Source: JACDER01 sp963842575 (GTDB taxonomy: Bacteria > Actinomycetota > Thermoleophilia > Gaiellales > Gaiellaceae). From it: DNA of 64,000 nt. The DNA lies in contig CAWJGS010000007.1 of assembly GCA_963842575.1 (NCBI GenBank), positions 62,001-126,000 on the forward strand. Direction: 5' to 3'. Every line of letters begins with the position of its first letter. The stretch's first letter is position 1. The notes beneath the pieces are model-generated. The model was given only the letters and a program-made list of their open reading frames with translations. It ran no database searches and was not told the origin of the DNA. Made by a program: the position numbers and the translations under genes. Below, in pieces: positions 42,554-52,159 of the stretch.

Positions 42554-44061
42554 TCGCGCCCTTGCTCCGCGCGCGGCCACACCTGCTCGCCGCGGCGTTG
42601 TGTATCGGGCTGGCCGGTGCGAACCTCGCGCGCCCCCAGGCCCTGCCGGTCCTCTCCGTCGCGCTTGCAGCGGCGGCGGTCGCGCTCGTCCTCGAGGGGA
42701 CGGTGCGCCTCGTGGTTCTCGCCCTCGCGCTCGCCGCCGCCGGGTGGGTCTGGGGCGCCTTTCGCCTGGATGCGCTCGACCGGAGCGTCCTCGCTCCCCG
42801 CATCGGGCACGTCGATCGCACCATTGCCGAGGTGACGGCGCCCGCACGGCACGGACAATTCGAGCTGCGCGTGATGGTGAAGGTCCGCTCGTTCGGAGAC
42901 CTCCGGATCGACGAGCCTGCGTTGCTGGAGCTCCCACTCGGACGTGCGCCGCCGCAGGGCGCCGTGATCGAGACGGTCGCGGAGGCGAAGGCCCCGCGTC
43001 CGCCGAAGGACGGCTTCGACGAAAGCGCCTGGCTCGGCCGACAGGGGATCCACGTCGTGCTCCACGGACGCGGCTGGCAGCAGCTCGGCCGGCGGGGCGG
43101 CCTCGGCGGAGTCGCCGACAGCCTGCGCGCATTCGTCAGCCGTGGGATCGCCCCTGGGCTCGATGGGGAGCGCGCCGCGGTGATCGCCGGAATCGTGCTC
43201 GGCGCCGACGAAGGGCTGTCGCCCGAGCTTCAGGACGCGTTCCGGAAGTCCGGGCTCTACCACCTGCTGGCCGTCTCTGGGCAGAACGTCGCGATCATCG
43301 CGGCAGCCGTCCTGCTGCTTGCGGCGATGGCCGGAATGCCGCGCTGGCTCGGGGAGGTATGCGTCCTCGGTGCGATCAGCAGCTACGTGCTCGCGGTCGG
43401 GCTCCAGCCGTCCGTGGTGCGCGCCGGGATCGCCGGTGCGCTGGCCTCGCTCGCCTGGCTCGCCTCGCGTCCGCGCGACCGCTGGTACTTCCTACTCGTC
43501 GCCGCCATCGGCCTCCTCGCATGGAATCCCTACAACCTGCTCGAACCGGGCTTCCAGCTCTCCTTCGCCGCTGTGTGCGCCATCTTCGTCCTCGTCCCGC
43601 GCATCGGACGCCTGCTCGAGGGCTATCCGGTGCCACGCGTGCTCGCTACGCCGCTCGCGGTCTCGACCGCGTGCGGCCTCTGCACCGCACCGCTCCTCTT
43701 GCTCGACTTCGGGCGCGTGCCGATCTACTCCGTGTTTGCGAACGGGCTGGCCGAGCCCGCGATGCCCTTCCTGCTCGGGCTCGGGCTGATCTCAGCGGTC
43801 GTCCACCCGATCCTCCCGGCCGTCGCCGAGACGCTCGCGTGGCTGAACGGGTGGTTTGCCGCCTACCTGTCGTGGTGCGCTCGCTTCGTCGGCGGGCTTC
43901 CCCACGCACAGGTTTCGTCGCTCAGGGCTGTGCTGCTCGTCGCCGACTGCGCGGTTCTCGCCTGGCTCGCGATCAGGCTGCGGCCGCCCCGCCTGCGGCG
44001 CGTCGGCGAGCTCTGTTGCGCCGGCTTGGCGATCGGCCTCGCCTGGAGGCTACTCGGGTGA
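42550..44061 (+). CDS. comEC: ComEC-type DNA-channel protein lacking the metallo-beta-lactamase domain
   Basis: A 503-aa membrane protein has the DUF4131 region and the Competence core (VIAGIVLGADEGLSPELQDA, FRKSGLYHLLAVSGQNVAII, PSVVRAGIAGALASLAWLAS, YNLLEPGFQLSFAAVCAIFV). ComEC forms the channel that moves single-stranded DNA into the cell. The C-terminal nuclease-like beta-lactamase domain of longer ComECs is missing; the gene ends with a short helix and holA follows 24 nt later. It starts at GTG 42550. The frame upstream to 41629 is spurious. Confidence 0.92.
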   Translation: MIAPLLRARPHLLAAALCIGLAGANLARPQALPVLSVALAAAAVALVLEGTVRLVVLALALAAAGWVWGAFRLDALDRSVLAPRIGHVDRTIAEVTAPARHGQFELRVMVKVRSFGDLRIDEPALLELPLGRAPPQGAVIETVAEAKAPRPPKDGFDESAWLGRQGIHVVLHGRGWQQLGRRGGLGGVADSLRAFVSRGIAPGLDGERAAVIAGIVLGADEGLSPELQDAFRKSGLYHLLAVSGQNVAIIAAAVLLLAAMAGMPRWLGEVCVLGAISSYVLAVGLQPSVVRAGIAGALASLAWLASRPRDRWYFLLVAAIGLLAWNPYNLLEPGFQLSFAAVCAIFVLVPRIGRLLEGYPVPRVLATPLAVSTACGLCTAPLLLLDFGRVPIYSVFANGLAEPAMPFLLGLGLISAVVHPILPAVAETLAWLNGWFAAYLSWCARFVGGLPHAQVSSLRAVLLVADCAVLAWLAIRLRPPRLRRVGELCCAGLAIGLAWRLLG

Positions 44062-44085
44062 CGGCCGCACTATCCTTGGCTGACC

Positions 44086-45066
44086 GTGGCCTCCGAGCTC
44101 AAGCCCGTCTACCTCCTGTCGGGAACCGACCGGCCGAAGATCGAGGAGGCGCTCCGGCGGCTTCGCTCCCGCGTGGGCGAAGGCGGAGCGGAAATCCTCT
44201 CGGCTGCCGAGACGAGCGGCGAGGACGCGGTCGCGACCTGCAACGCGCCGGGCCTGTTCGCAACCGGCGGCCGCGCAGTCGTCGTCCACCACGTCGAGAG
44301 CTGGAAAGCCCCGGACGTCAAGGCCGTCGGGGGGTACCTCACCGACCCCGCTCCCGCGACCGTGCTCGCGCTGGTCGGCTCCGGGATCAAGAAGGATTCC
44401 CCGCTCGCGAAGGCCTGCGCGAAAGCGGGCGAGCTCCTGTTCTACGACGTTCCCAAGTCGAAGCTGCCCAACTGGGTCGCCGAGCGCTTCCGCGCGCTGG
44501 GTGGAAACGCGGATCGCGATGCCTGCCGCCTTCTCGTCGACCTCGTCGGCGACAACGTGACCGAGCTCGAGACCGAGATCCAGAAGCTCGTGACCTGGGC
44601 GGACGGCGAGACCGTGGACGCCGCCGCGGTGGAGGATCTGGCCGCCGGCCGAGCGGAGATTCCGATCTTCAGCCTGACGGACGCGTGGGGAGCGCGAGAC
44701 GTCCCTGCGGTGCTCCGCGCGCTCGAATCGATCCTCGAGCGGCCGGAGAGGACGCGCCGGGACGAGGTCACGCGGGTCTCGGCCCGATTCGGCGGCCACG
44801 TCCAGATCGTCCGCGCGGTGCAGGACCTGGCAGCTGACGGACTGAGCGCACGCGAGGCGGCGTCGCGGCTACGCCGGAACCCGTACTACGTGCAGAAGCT
44901 GTTCGCGCAGGCGTCGAACTTCAATCCCGAGGAGCTCGCGGACGTGATCGTCCGCGCGGCCGAGCTCGACCTCGCCGTCAAGGGCGGCTCGAAACTGCCG
45001 TCCGAGCTGGAGCTGGACCGCGTGCTCGCGGACGCGACGAAAGCGTCCTCGGACCGAGCTGGCTAG
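44086..45066 (+). CDS. holA: DNA polymerase III subunit delta
   Basis: A 326-aa protein begins MASELKPVYLLSGTDRPKIE. The clamp-loader delta fold shows ALVGSGIKKDSPLAKACAKA, VGDNVTELETEIQKLVTWAD and RRNPYYVQKLFAQASNFNPE. Delta opens the sliding clamp for loading. A TATCCT box lies 9 nt before the GTG. Its stop overlaps the convergent rpsT stop. Confidence 0.94.
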   Translation: MASELKPVYLLSGTDRPKIEEALRRLRSRVGEGGAEILSAAETSGEDAVATCNAPGLFATGGRAVVVHHVESWKAPDVKAVGGYLTDPAPATVLALVGSGIKKDSPLAKACAKAGELLFYDVPKSKLPNWVAERFRALGGNADRDACRLLVDLVGDNVTELETEIQKLVTWADGETVDAAAVEDLAAGRAEIPIFSLTDAWGARDVPAVLRALESILERPERTRRDEVTRVSARFGGHVQIVRAVQDLAADGLSAREAASRLRRNPYYVQKLFAQASNFNPEELADVIVRAAELDLAVKGGSKLPSELELDRVLADATKASSDRAG

Positions 45067-45329
45067 GAGGAGCGCCCGGAGGCGAGGCGTGCGGCCTGCG
45101 CCTTCTTGCGCGCGGCCGTGTTCCGGTGCAGCGCACCGTTTGAAGCGGCCTTGTCGATCCAGCGAACGAGCTCGCGGTGCTCTGCGGCGACCGTCTGCTC
45201 GTCCCCGTCCGAGACGGCCCGCTCGAGCCGTCGCGTCACCGTCTTGACCGTCGAGCGGTAGCGCAGGTTCTCGAGCCGCTGCCGGGCGGCGACGCGCATC
45301 CTCTTCTTCTGTTGCTCGATGTTGGGCAT
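45063..45329 (-). CDS. rpsT: 30S ribosomal protein S20
   Basis: An 88-aa basic helical protein reads MPNIEQQKKRMRVAARQRLE, then SNGALHRNTAARKKAQAARL. Size and sequence are typical of S20, which binds the 16S rRNA 5' domain. The upstream extension to 45371 is not part of the protein. It stands opposite to the flanking genes. Confidence 0.96.
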   Translation of the reverse strand: MPNIEQQKKRMRVAARQRLENLRYRSTVKTVTRRLERAVSDGDEQTVAAEHRELVRWIDKAASNGALHRNTAARKKAQAARLASGRSS

Positions 45330-45340
45330 AGCGTGAAAAC

Positions 45341-45355
45341 GCCCGCTGCGCGGGC
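45341..45355 (-). promoter_or_regulatory. Short hairpin at the 5' end of the rpsT mRNA
   Basis: GCCCGC, a 3-nt loop and GCGGGC form a 6-bp stem, followed on the minus strand by GTTTT, and lie 11 nt before the rpsT ATG. A TACGAT -10 box is at 45362-45367, so the mRNA would start right at the hairpin. It could stabilise the mRNA or weakly terminate. Confidence 0.35.
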
Positions 45356-45420
45356 AAACCGATCGTAGCAAAGCGAAATCGCCCCTCTTCTCCCCGTCCG
45401 GAGACGACCAGGTCGGTTCC

Positions 45421-45426
45421 TATACT
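45421..45426 (+). promoter_or_regulatory. -10 box of murJ
   Basis: TATACT, nearly the consensus -10, lies 7 nt before the murJ GTG at 45434, giving a leaderless mRNA. There is no convincing -35 box. Confidence 0.55.
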
Positions 45427-45433
45427 CGCCCGC

Positions 45434-47008
45434 GTGGAGCAGCCCTCCGGCGGCCGTCGGCTCGCGTGGTCCGCGGCCATCTTCGCCCTGGCGACAGGAC
45501 TGTCCCGCATCCTCGGGCTCGTCCGCGAGATCGTGACCGCCTACTTCTTCGGCGCGGGCGGGAAGATCAACGCGTTCACGGTCGCGTTCCAGGTGCCGAA
45601 CACGGTTCGCAACCTCCTGGCCGACTCGGCCGTCTCATCCGTCTTCGTCCCAGTCTTCAGCGAGCTGCTGGAGAAAGGGGAGGCGAAGCGCGCCTGGCGG
45701 GTGGCCTCGACGCTCTTCTGGCTGATCCTGCTCGGTCTCAGCGGCATCACCGCGCTCTTCATGCTGCTCGCCCCCTGGGTGATGGAGCTCTTCGGCACGC
45801 CCGGAGGCGACCTGGACCTCGCGGTCACCCTCTCCCGCATCCTCTTCCCTACGGTCGTCCTGCTCGGGCTCTCCGGGATCATCGTCGGGATCCTCAACAG
45901 CTACAACCACTTCACGGTTCCGGCGCTCACTCCCGTCGCCTGGAACCTCGTGATCATCCTCGGGCTCGTCCTCGGCGTTCCGCAGACGGACTCGGTCGAC
46001 ACTCAGCTGTACATCTACGCCGGGGCCGTGCTCCTGGGGACGCTCGTGCAGGTGCTTCTCCCCCTCCCCTGGCTCCGCGGACGCGACGACCGCCTGCACA
46101 TGGTGATCGACTGGCGCGACCCCGCGGTCAAGCAGACATTCGTCCTGCTCGTCCCGGTCACGCTCGGCCTCGGCCTCATCAACTTCAACACGCTGATCGA
46201 CACCCTCTTCGCGTCGCGTCTGATCGACCCGGAGCTCGGGCCGACCGCCATCGACAAGGCCTATCGCCTCTACCTGCTTCCCCAGGGGATCTTCTCGATT
46301 GCGATCGCAACGGTCCTTTTCCCCTTGATGTCGCGCCTGGCCGCGCGTCACGACGACCGGGGATTCGCGAACACCGTCGGCCTGGGCCTGCGCCAGATCG
46401 CGTTCACGCTGATTCCCGCCAGCGTCGTCTCGGCCGTTCTGGCAGAGCCGATTGTCCGCCTCTTGTACCAGCGCGGTGAGTTCACGCCGCACCAGACGAC
46501 GGTCGTGGCCGGCGCGCTGGCGGCCTTTTCCGTCGGCCTCGTCTTCAACGGCGCGATGCTGATGCTGATGCGGACGTTCTTCAGCCTGCAGTCCAACTGG
46601 ATCCCGACCACCATCGCCCTTGCGAACCTGGGCGTGAACGCGGGACTCGACGCGATCTTCTACCGCCTCGGGATCTGGGGGATTCCGCTGGCCACGTCCG
46701 TGGTCAACATGGCCGGCACGATCGCGCTGATCGCAGTCCTCCAGCGCCGGAAGCAGCGCCTCGATCTCGGTGAAATCGGGAGGGCGACCGCGCGCATCTG
46801 CGTCGTCTCGGCGTTGCTTGCCGGCGTGGCCTTCGGGGTGTGGTACGGCCTGGACCACCTGCTCGGTCAGTCGTTCGGAGCCCAGCTCGTCTCCCTCTGC
46901 GGAGCGCTCGCCGTGGGTATCGCCTTCTACGTCTTTGCCTGCAAATTGGTGGGAGTTCGCGAGCTACACACGTTGCTATCGTTGCGACGCCGCGCTCGCT
47001 CGAGTTGA
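45434..47008 (+). CDS. murJ: Lipid II flippase MurJ (MviN)
   Basis: A 524-aa membrane protein has about 14 segments and the MurJ signature SRILGLVREIVTAYFFGAGG, AFTVAFQVPNTVRNLLADSA and VVAGALAAFSVGLVFNGAML. It moves lipid-linked peptidoglycan precursors across the membrane. The length is normal for a core MurJ without the fused kinase domain of mycobacteria. A GTG start at 45434 follows a TATACT box. lepA starts 7 nt after its stop. Confidence 0.95.
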   Translation: MEQPSGGRRLAWSAAIFALATGLSRILGLVREIVTAYFFGAGGKINAFTVAFQVPNTVRNLLADSAVSSVFVPVFSELLEKGEAKRAWRVASTLFWLILLGLSGITALFMLLAPWVMELFGTPGGDLDLAVTLSRILFPTVVLLGLSGIIVGILNSYNHFTVPALTPVAWNLVIILGLVLGVPQTDSVDTQLYIYAGAVLLGTLVQVLLPLPWLRGRDDRLHMVIDWRDPAVKQTFVLLVPVTLGLGLINFNTLIDTLFASRLIDPELGPTAIDKAYRLYLLPQGIFSIAIATVLFPLMSRLAARHDDRGFANTVGLGLRQIAFTLIPASVVSAVLAEPIVRLLYQRGEFTPHQTTVVAGALAAFSVGLVFNGAMLMLMRTFFSLQSNWIPTTIALANLGVNAGLDAIFYRLGIWGIPLATSVVNMAGTIALIAVLQRRKQRLDLGEIGRATARICVVSALLAGVAFGVWYGLDHLLGQSFGAQLVSLCGALAVGIAFYVFACKLVGVRELHTLLSLRRRARSS

Positions 47009-47015
47009 TTTCGTC

Positions 47016-48803
47016 GTGCCTCAGGACCGCATCCGCAACTTCTCTATCGTCGCGCACATCGACCACGGAAAGTCGACCCTGGCCGACCGTGTACTCGAGG
47101 TGACCGACACCGTCTCGGGACGCGAGATGCGCGAACAGCTGCTCGACTCGATGGACCTCGAGCGCGAGCGCGGAATCACGATCAAGGCGCAGGCCGTGCG
47201 CGTGGCCTGGAAGGGACACCAGCTCAACCTGATCGACACGCCTGGCCATGTCGATTTCACGTACGAGGTCTCGCGCGCGCTCCAGGCCTGTGAGGGCGCG
47301 CTCCTGCTGGTGGACGCCGCGCAGGGGCTCGAGGCGCAGACGCTTGCGAACGCGTACCTGGCGATCGAGAACGACCTGGAGATCATCCCGGTCGTCAACA
47401 AGATCGACCTGCCGCAGGCCAACCCCGACCAGGCGGCGGCTGACATCGCCGAGCTGATCGGCGGCTCGCCGGACGACGTCCTGCGCATCTCGGCCAAGAC
47501 GGGGGAAGGCGTGGGGGCCGTGCTGGACGCGATCGTCGAGCGCATCCCCCCGCCCTCCGGCGACCCGGAAGCGCCGGCGCGCGCGTTGATCTTCGACTCC
47601 TCGTACGACCAGTACCGGGGGGTCGTCGCGTTCGTGCGGGTCGTGGACGGGACCTTCGGGACGCGCGAGCCGCTGCGCGCGATGGCCCTCGGGACGCGGT
47701 TCGAGGCCGAGGAGCTCGGCTTCTTCTCGCCGACGATGAGCCCCACGGCGCGGCTCGAGGCGGGTGAGGTCGGGTACGTCATCACCGGCCTGAAAGACGT
47801 CAGCAAGCTCCGGGTCGGCGACACGCTCACCTCCGAGGCGCGCCCGGCCGCCGCGCCCCTCCCCGGGTACAAGGACGTCAAGCCGATGGTGTTCGCGGGA
47901 CTCTTCCCGACGGATTCCGACGACTACCCCGAGCTCCGGGACGCCCTCGAGAAGCTGAAGCTGAGCGACGCATCGCTCGTGTACGAGCCCGAGACCTCGC
48001 AGGCGCTCGGCTTCGGCTTCCGCTGCGGCTTCCTCGGCCTCCTCCACATGGAGATCGTCCGCGAGCGCCTCGAGCGCGAGTTCGACCTCGACCTGCTCGT
48101 CACCGCGCCCACCGTCGCCTACCGCGTCCTCACGAAGGCGGGCCAGGAGATCGAGGTGCACAACCCGGCCGAGATGCCGCCGGAGATCGAGACGATCGAG
48201 GAGCCGTACATCAAGGCGTCGGTCATCGTCCCGCGCGAGTACGTCGGGGCCGTGATGGAGCTATGCATCGACCGCCGCGCCACCTTCGACCACATGGAGT
48301 ACCTGTCCGAGCAGCGGGTCCTGCTGCTGTACGAGCTGCCCCTGGCCGAGGTCGTCATCGACTTCTACGACCAGCTCAAGTCACGCACGCGCGGGTATGC
48401 GTCGTTCGACTACGACCTGGCCGGCTTCCGCGCGGGCGAGCTCGTCCGCGTGGACGTGCTCATCGGGGGCGAGACGGTGGACGCGCTCTCGCTGATCGCC
48501 CACCGCGAAAGCGCATACTCGCGCGGCAAGCAGCTCGTCGAGCGACTGCGCGAGGAGATCCCTCGGCAGATGTTCGACGTCGCCGTCCAGGCCGCGATCG
48601 GCTCCCGCGTCATCGCGCGCGAGACGATCAAGGCCAAGCGCAAGGACGTGCTCGCAAAGTGCTACGGCGGGGACATCACCCGCAAGCGCAAGCTGCTCGA
48701 GCGCCAGAAGGCCGGGAAGAAGCGGATGAAGCAGGTCGGCGCCGTGGAGGTCCCACAGGAGGCATTCCTCGCCGTCCTCAACCTGGACGGGACCAAGAAG
48801 TGA
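47016..48803 (+). CDS. lepA: Elongation factor 4 (LepA)
   Basis: A 595-aa GTPase begins MPQDRIRNFSIVAHIDHGKS, with G1 at about 13-21, G3 LIDTPGHVDFTYEV and G4 PVVNKIDLPQA. The EF4-specific C-terminal domain is present (YGGDITRKRKLLERQKAGKK, RMKQVGAVEVPQEAFLAVL). LepA acts on the ribosome and back-translocates stalled complexes. I take the GTG at 47016; longer frames upstream lie in murJ. It ends in a GTGA overlap with hemW. Confidence 0.96.
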   Translation: MPQDRIRNFSIVAHIDHGKSTLADRVLEVTDTVSGREMREQLLDSMDLERERGITIKAQAVRVAWKGHQLNLIDTPGHVDFTYEVSRALQACEGALLLVDAAQGLEAQTLANAYLAIENDLEIIPVVNKIDLPQANPDQAAADIAELIGGSPDDVLRISAKTGEGVGAVLDAIVERIPPPSGDPEAPARALIFDSSYDQYRGVVAFVRVVDGTFGTREPLRAMALGTRFEAEELGFFSPTMSPTARLEAGEVGYVITGLKDVSKLRVGDTLTSEARPAAAPLPGYKDVKPMVFAGLFPTDSDDYPELRDALEKLKLSDASLVYEPETSQALGFGFRCGFLGLLHMEIVRERLEREFDLDLLVTAPTVAYRVLTKAGQEIEVHNPAEMPPEIETIEEPYIKASVIVPREYVGAVMELCIDRRATFDHMEYLSEQRVLLLYELPLAEVVIDFYDQLKSRTRGYASFDYDLAGFRAGELVRVDVLIGGETVDALSLIAHRESAYSRGKQLVERLREEIPRQMFDVAVQAAIGSRVIARETIKAKRKDVLAKCYGGDITRKRKLLERQKAGKKRMKQVGAVEVPQEAFLAVLNLDGTKK

Positions 48804-49928
48804 GCGGGCACATCCGCCACCTGTACGTCCACCTGCCCTTCTGCGGGCATCGCTGCGGATACTGCGACTTCGTCACGGTGGTGGGGCGTGCCGGCGAGCA
48901 CGGGAGGTACGTCGATGCGCTGCTGGCGGAGCTTCAGCTCGAGCGGCGCGTCCTCGCTTCCGAGCTCGAGACGGTCTTCCTCGGAGGTGGGACCCCCACC
49001 TTCACCAGGCCCGCCGAGCTCGCCCGTCTGCTCGACGGGCTTCCGCCGGCCGCGGAGGTGACGGTCGAGGCCAATCCGGAGACCGTTACGCCCGAGCTGG
49101 CCCGGCTTCTGCGCGCCCATGGGGTGACGCGTGTCTCGCTCGGGGCACAGAGCTTCCAGCCCGAAGCTGCTCGACGTGCTGGAACGCCGGGCCGGCCCGG
49201 ACGCTGTCCGGCGCGCGTTCTACCATCTCCGTGATGCCAATTTTGACAACATATCTCTCGATCTGCTGTACGGGATCCCCGGCGAGAGCCCCTCCGACCT
49301 CGACCGCGATCTGAGCGACGCGCTGGCGCTCGAGCCCGAGCACTTGTCGTGCTACGAGCTCGAGGCGAAGCCGGGAACCCGGTTCACGCATGCGCACGGC
49401 GCCGAGCTCTCGCGTCAAGCCGAATCGATGGAGACCTACTTCGAGCGGGTGGTCGAGACGCTGACGGCGGCCGGCTATCGCTGGTACGAGACGGCGAACT
49501 TCTGTCTCGGGCCGGATCGGGCAGACGGCCGCGACCTGCGCGCCCGGCACAACCTCGGCTACTGGCTCGGCCGGGACTACCTCGGGATCGGGCTTGGCGC
49601 GGTTTCGACAATCGAGGGAGTCCGGCGGCGAAACTCGCCCAGGCTCGCGGCCTACATGTCAGCTCTCGCAGCGGGGACACCACCGGCCAGGGAGGTGGAG
49701 GCGCTCGATCGCGACGTGCAGGCGCGCGAACGGCTCATGCTCGGCCTGCGCCTGGACGATCCGCTCGCGCTGGAGCCCGTGGCGGAAGCCGTTGACGAGC
49801 AGGCTCTCGGACGGCTCGTCGGGCTCGGGCTCGTGCGGCGCGTACGCAGTGGCGGTGCGCCGGCGCTCGCGCTGACGCCCCGCGGCCGTCTGCTCGGCGG
49901 TGGCGTCACAGCCGAGCTGCTGGCGTAA
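48800..49928 (+). CDS. hemW: Radical-SAM heme chaperone HemW, frameshifted in this sequence
   Basis: The N-terminal part from GTG 48800 reads SGHIRHLYVHLPFCGHRCGY with the cluster Cys at about 15, 19 and 22, then VFLGGGTPTFTRPAELARLL and TRVSLGAQSFQP. There the frame breaks: the continuation KLLDVLERRAGPDAVRRAFY, SLDLLYGIPGES and LSCYELEAKPGTRFTHAHGA to 49928 is in the +1 frame. Removing one C of the CCC at 49160-49162 restores a normal 375-aa HemW. The family transfers heme to respiratory enzymes; it is not coproporphyrinogen oxidase. I think the shift is a sequence error. Confidence 0.88.
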
Positions 49929-49931
49929 AAT
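49926..49931 (+). promoter_or_regulatory. -10 box of hrcA inside the hemW stop codon
   Basis: TAAAAT starts at the hemW TAA and ends 8 nt before the hrcA ATG at 49940, so hrcA is probably transcribed on its own as a leaderless mRNA. There is no CIRCE inverted repeat here. Confidence 0.55.
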
Positions 49932-49939
49932 TCCTGCAA

Positions 49940-50980
49940 ATGGCGCCTCAACCACTCCGCCTGTCGCCGCGTCAGCAGGAGATCCTGCGCCGCGTCGTCC
50001 AGGAGTATGTGACCACCGGTGTCCCGGTGGGATCGAAGAGCCTGGTCCAGCGCTGGTCGATGTCGGTGTCTGCGTCCACCGTCCGCAACGAGTTGGCGGA
50101 GCTCGAGGCACAGGGGCTGCTCACGCACCCGCACACCTCGGCGGGGCGCGTGCCCACCGAGCGCGGGTACCGCTTCTTCGCGGCAGACGTGCTCGAGCGA
50201 ACGGAGTCCCAGCCGCGAAGCTTCGAGCTCGAGCTTTCGCACCAGCGGACGGAGATGGACCTCGCGCTGCAGGCGACGACCGAGAAGCTCGCGCGCGCGA
50301 CACGGCTGCTCGCCCTCGTGTCGGGGCCGCCGCTCGAGGCGACGACCGTCCGGCATGCCGAGGTGCTCCTGCTCCAACCCGAGCTCGTGATGGTGGTCGT
50401 GATCACCTCGACCGGAGGCGTGAGCAAGCGCATGTTCGACTTCGCCGAGCCGGTCGACCCCGGCATCGCGGCCTGGGCACGCGAGTACCTGAACGAGCGG
50501 CTGGCGGGCGTCCGCCTCGGCAGCCGGATGCTTCGAGACCGGCTCGACGATCCCGGGTTCACGACTCGTGAGCGGGAGTTCATGCAGGCGATCGCGCCGG
50601 TCTTCACCGATCTCCTGTCCGATTCCGACCGTCTGTTCGTGGGCGGCGCCGCCGGCCTGCTCGACGACGTGCGCGCCGACGAGCTGGCCGCCCACCGGCA
50701 AGTGCTCGCCCTGCTCGAGCAGCGGACTGCCGTGATCGAGCTCCTCAACCATGAGCTCGCACCGAACCGGCCGTTCGTCCGGGTCGGAGAGGAGCTCGAC
50801 GACCCGGCGCTGCACGACGTCGCCCTGGTCGGCGCCTCCTACGGCGTCACCAACAGGATGCTCGGAACCGTCAGCCTCCTCGGCCCCCTGCGCATGGACT
50901 ACGCGACCGCGATCCACTCGGTGCGAGGCGCAGCGTTCGCGCTCTCGCGCTTCGTGAGCCACATCTACACCGACGACTGA
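49940..50980 (+). CDS. hrcA: Heat-inducible transcription repressor HrcA
   Basis: A 346-aa repressor begins MAPQPLRLSPRQQEILRRVV and has the winged helix (VSASTVRNELAELEAQGLLT, HPHTSAGRVPTERGYRFFAA) and the HrcA effector domain ending SLLGPLRMDYATAIHSVRGA. HrcA normally represses chaperone genes through the CIRCE operator and needs GroE. No CIRCE is seen near hrcA or dnaJ, so its target is likely groES/groEL elsewhere. dnaJ follows after 34 nt. Confidence 0.95.
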   Translation: MAPQPLRLSPRQQEILRRVVQEYVTTGVPVGSKSLVQRWSMSVSASTVRNELAELEAQGLLTHPHTSAGRVPTERGYRFFAADVLERTESQPRSFELELSHQRTEMDLALQATTEKLARATRLLALVSGPPLEATTVRHAEVLLLQPELVMVVVITSTGGVSKRMFDFAEPVDPGIAAWAREYLNERLAGVRLGSRMLRDRLDDPGFTTREREFMQAIAPVFTDLLSDSDRLFVGGAAGLLDDVRADELAAHRQVLALLEQRTAVIELLNHELAPNRPFVRVGEELDDPALHDVALVGASYGVTNRMLGTVSLLGPLRMDYATAIHSVRGAAFALSRFVSHIYTDD

Positions 50981-51014
50981 GCCCCGGGGGACCGGACGCT
51001 ACGCTTTCGAACGA

Positions 51015-52133
51015 ATGGCGACGACGGAGCGCGACTACTACGACGTCCTCGGGCTCTCCCGCACCGCCGACGAACGCGACATCAAGAGCGCCTTCCGCCG
51101 GCTCGCGCGCGAGCTCCATCCGGACGTGTCGACGGAACCTGACGCCGAGCAGCGCTTCAAGGAGGTCGTCGAGGCATACGAAGTGCTCTCCAAGGCCGAG
51201 ACGAGGCGCCTGTACGACCAGTACGGCCACGCCGGCCTCAGGCGCGGAGGCTACGAACCGAGCCACTTCGACTTCGGCAACCTCTCCGACCTCTTCGCGG
51301 CCTTCTTCGGTGACGATCTCTTCGGCTCCTCCGGCGGGCGCAGGTCCAGGCGAGGCGGGGATATCGCGGCCGACATCGAGATCGAGCTCGTCGAGGCGGC
51401 CCGCGGGACGACGGAGGAGATCTCGTTCCAGGTGGCCGCTAGCTGCTCCACCTGTCACGGGAGCGGAGCCGAGCCCGGGACCGAGCCGGCTACGTGCCCG
51501 ACCTGCGGGGGCGCGGGCGCCGTCCAGCAGGTGTCTCGCACCGTCCTCGGCGAGCTCATCCGCTCGCACACGTGTCCGGAGTGCGGCGGCCGGGGACAGG
51601 TTGTCGAGCATCCCTGCAAGGACTGCAAAGGGGCCGGCCAGCAGCTCGAGACACGCACGCTCGACGTGAAGATCCCCGCGGGGATCCACGACGGGCAGCG
51701 CATCCGCATCTCCGGCGAGGGGCACGTCGGCCCCCTCGGTGGCGGTGCCGGCGACATCTACGTGCTCGTCCGCGTCCGTCCCGATCCACGTTTCACGCGC
51801 GAGGGAAACGACCTGTTCTCGACGGTCGATCTGACAATGACGCAGGCGGCGCTGGGCACGAAGGTGACGGTGCCGACGATCGACGGCGACAAGGAGCTGG
51901 ACTTCCAGCCCGGAACGCAGCCGGGCGAGATCCGCGTCCTGCGCGGACAGGGAATGCCCGTGCTCCAGGGCTTCGGACGAGGCGACCACCGTGTCCTCGT
52001 CAACGTCATCATTCCGCGCCGGCTCGACGACGACGGAAGGCGCCTGCTCCAGGAGTTCGAGGCGACTGCGAGCGAGGAGAGCTACGCGGGCGGGGAAGGC
52101 TTCTTCGACAAGCTGAAGAGCGCCTTCCGCTGA
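51015..52133 (+). CDS. dnaJ: Chaperone DnaJ
   Basis: A 372-aa type I J-protein has a J domain (HPD at 35-37), a Gly/Phe region and a zinc domain with four CxxCxGxG repeats (CSTCHGSG, CPTCGGAG, CPECGGRG, CKDCKGAG). It presents substrates to DnaK and stimulates its ATPase. TACGCT at 51000-51005 lies 9 nt upstream of the ATG. The end overlaps a candidate CTG start of prmA (CTGA). Confidence 0.97.
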   Translation: MATTERDYYDVLGLSRTADERDIKSAFRRLARELHPDVSTEPDAEQRFKEVVEAYEVLSKAETRRLYDQYGHAGLRRGGYEPSHFDFGNLSDLFAAFFGDDLFGSSGGRRSRRGGDIAADIEIELVEAARGTTEEISFQVAASCSTCHGSGAEPGTEPATCPTCGGAGAVQQVSRTVLGELIRSHTCPECGGRGQVVEHPCKDCKGAGQQLETRTLDVKIPAGIHDGQRIRISGEGHVGPLGGGAGDIYVLVRVRPDPRFTREGNDLFSTVDLTMTQAALGTKVTVPTIDGDKELDFQPGTQPGEIRVLRGQGMPVLQGFGRGDHRVLVNVIIPRRLDDDGRRLLQEFEATASEESYAGGEGFFDKLKSAFR

Positions 52134-52159
52134 CCACGGTCCGCCGGGTTTCGGTCACC

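Noticed and set aside
44086..44799. Minus-strand ORFs of 90-250 codons opposite holA, comEC and leuS
   Set aside because: They have no ribosome sites or motifs and track the codon bias of the plus-strand genes.
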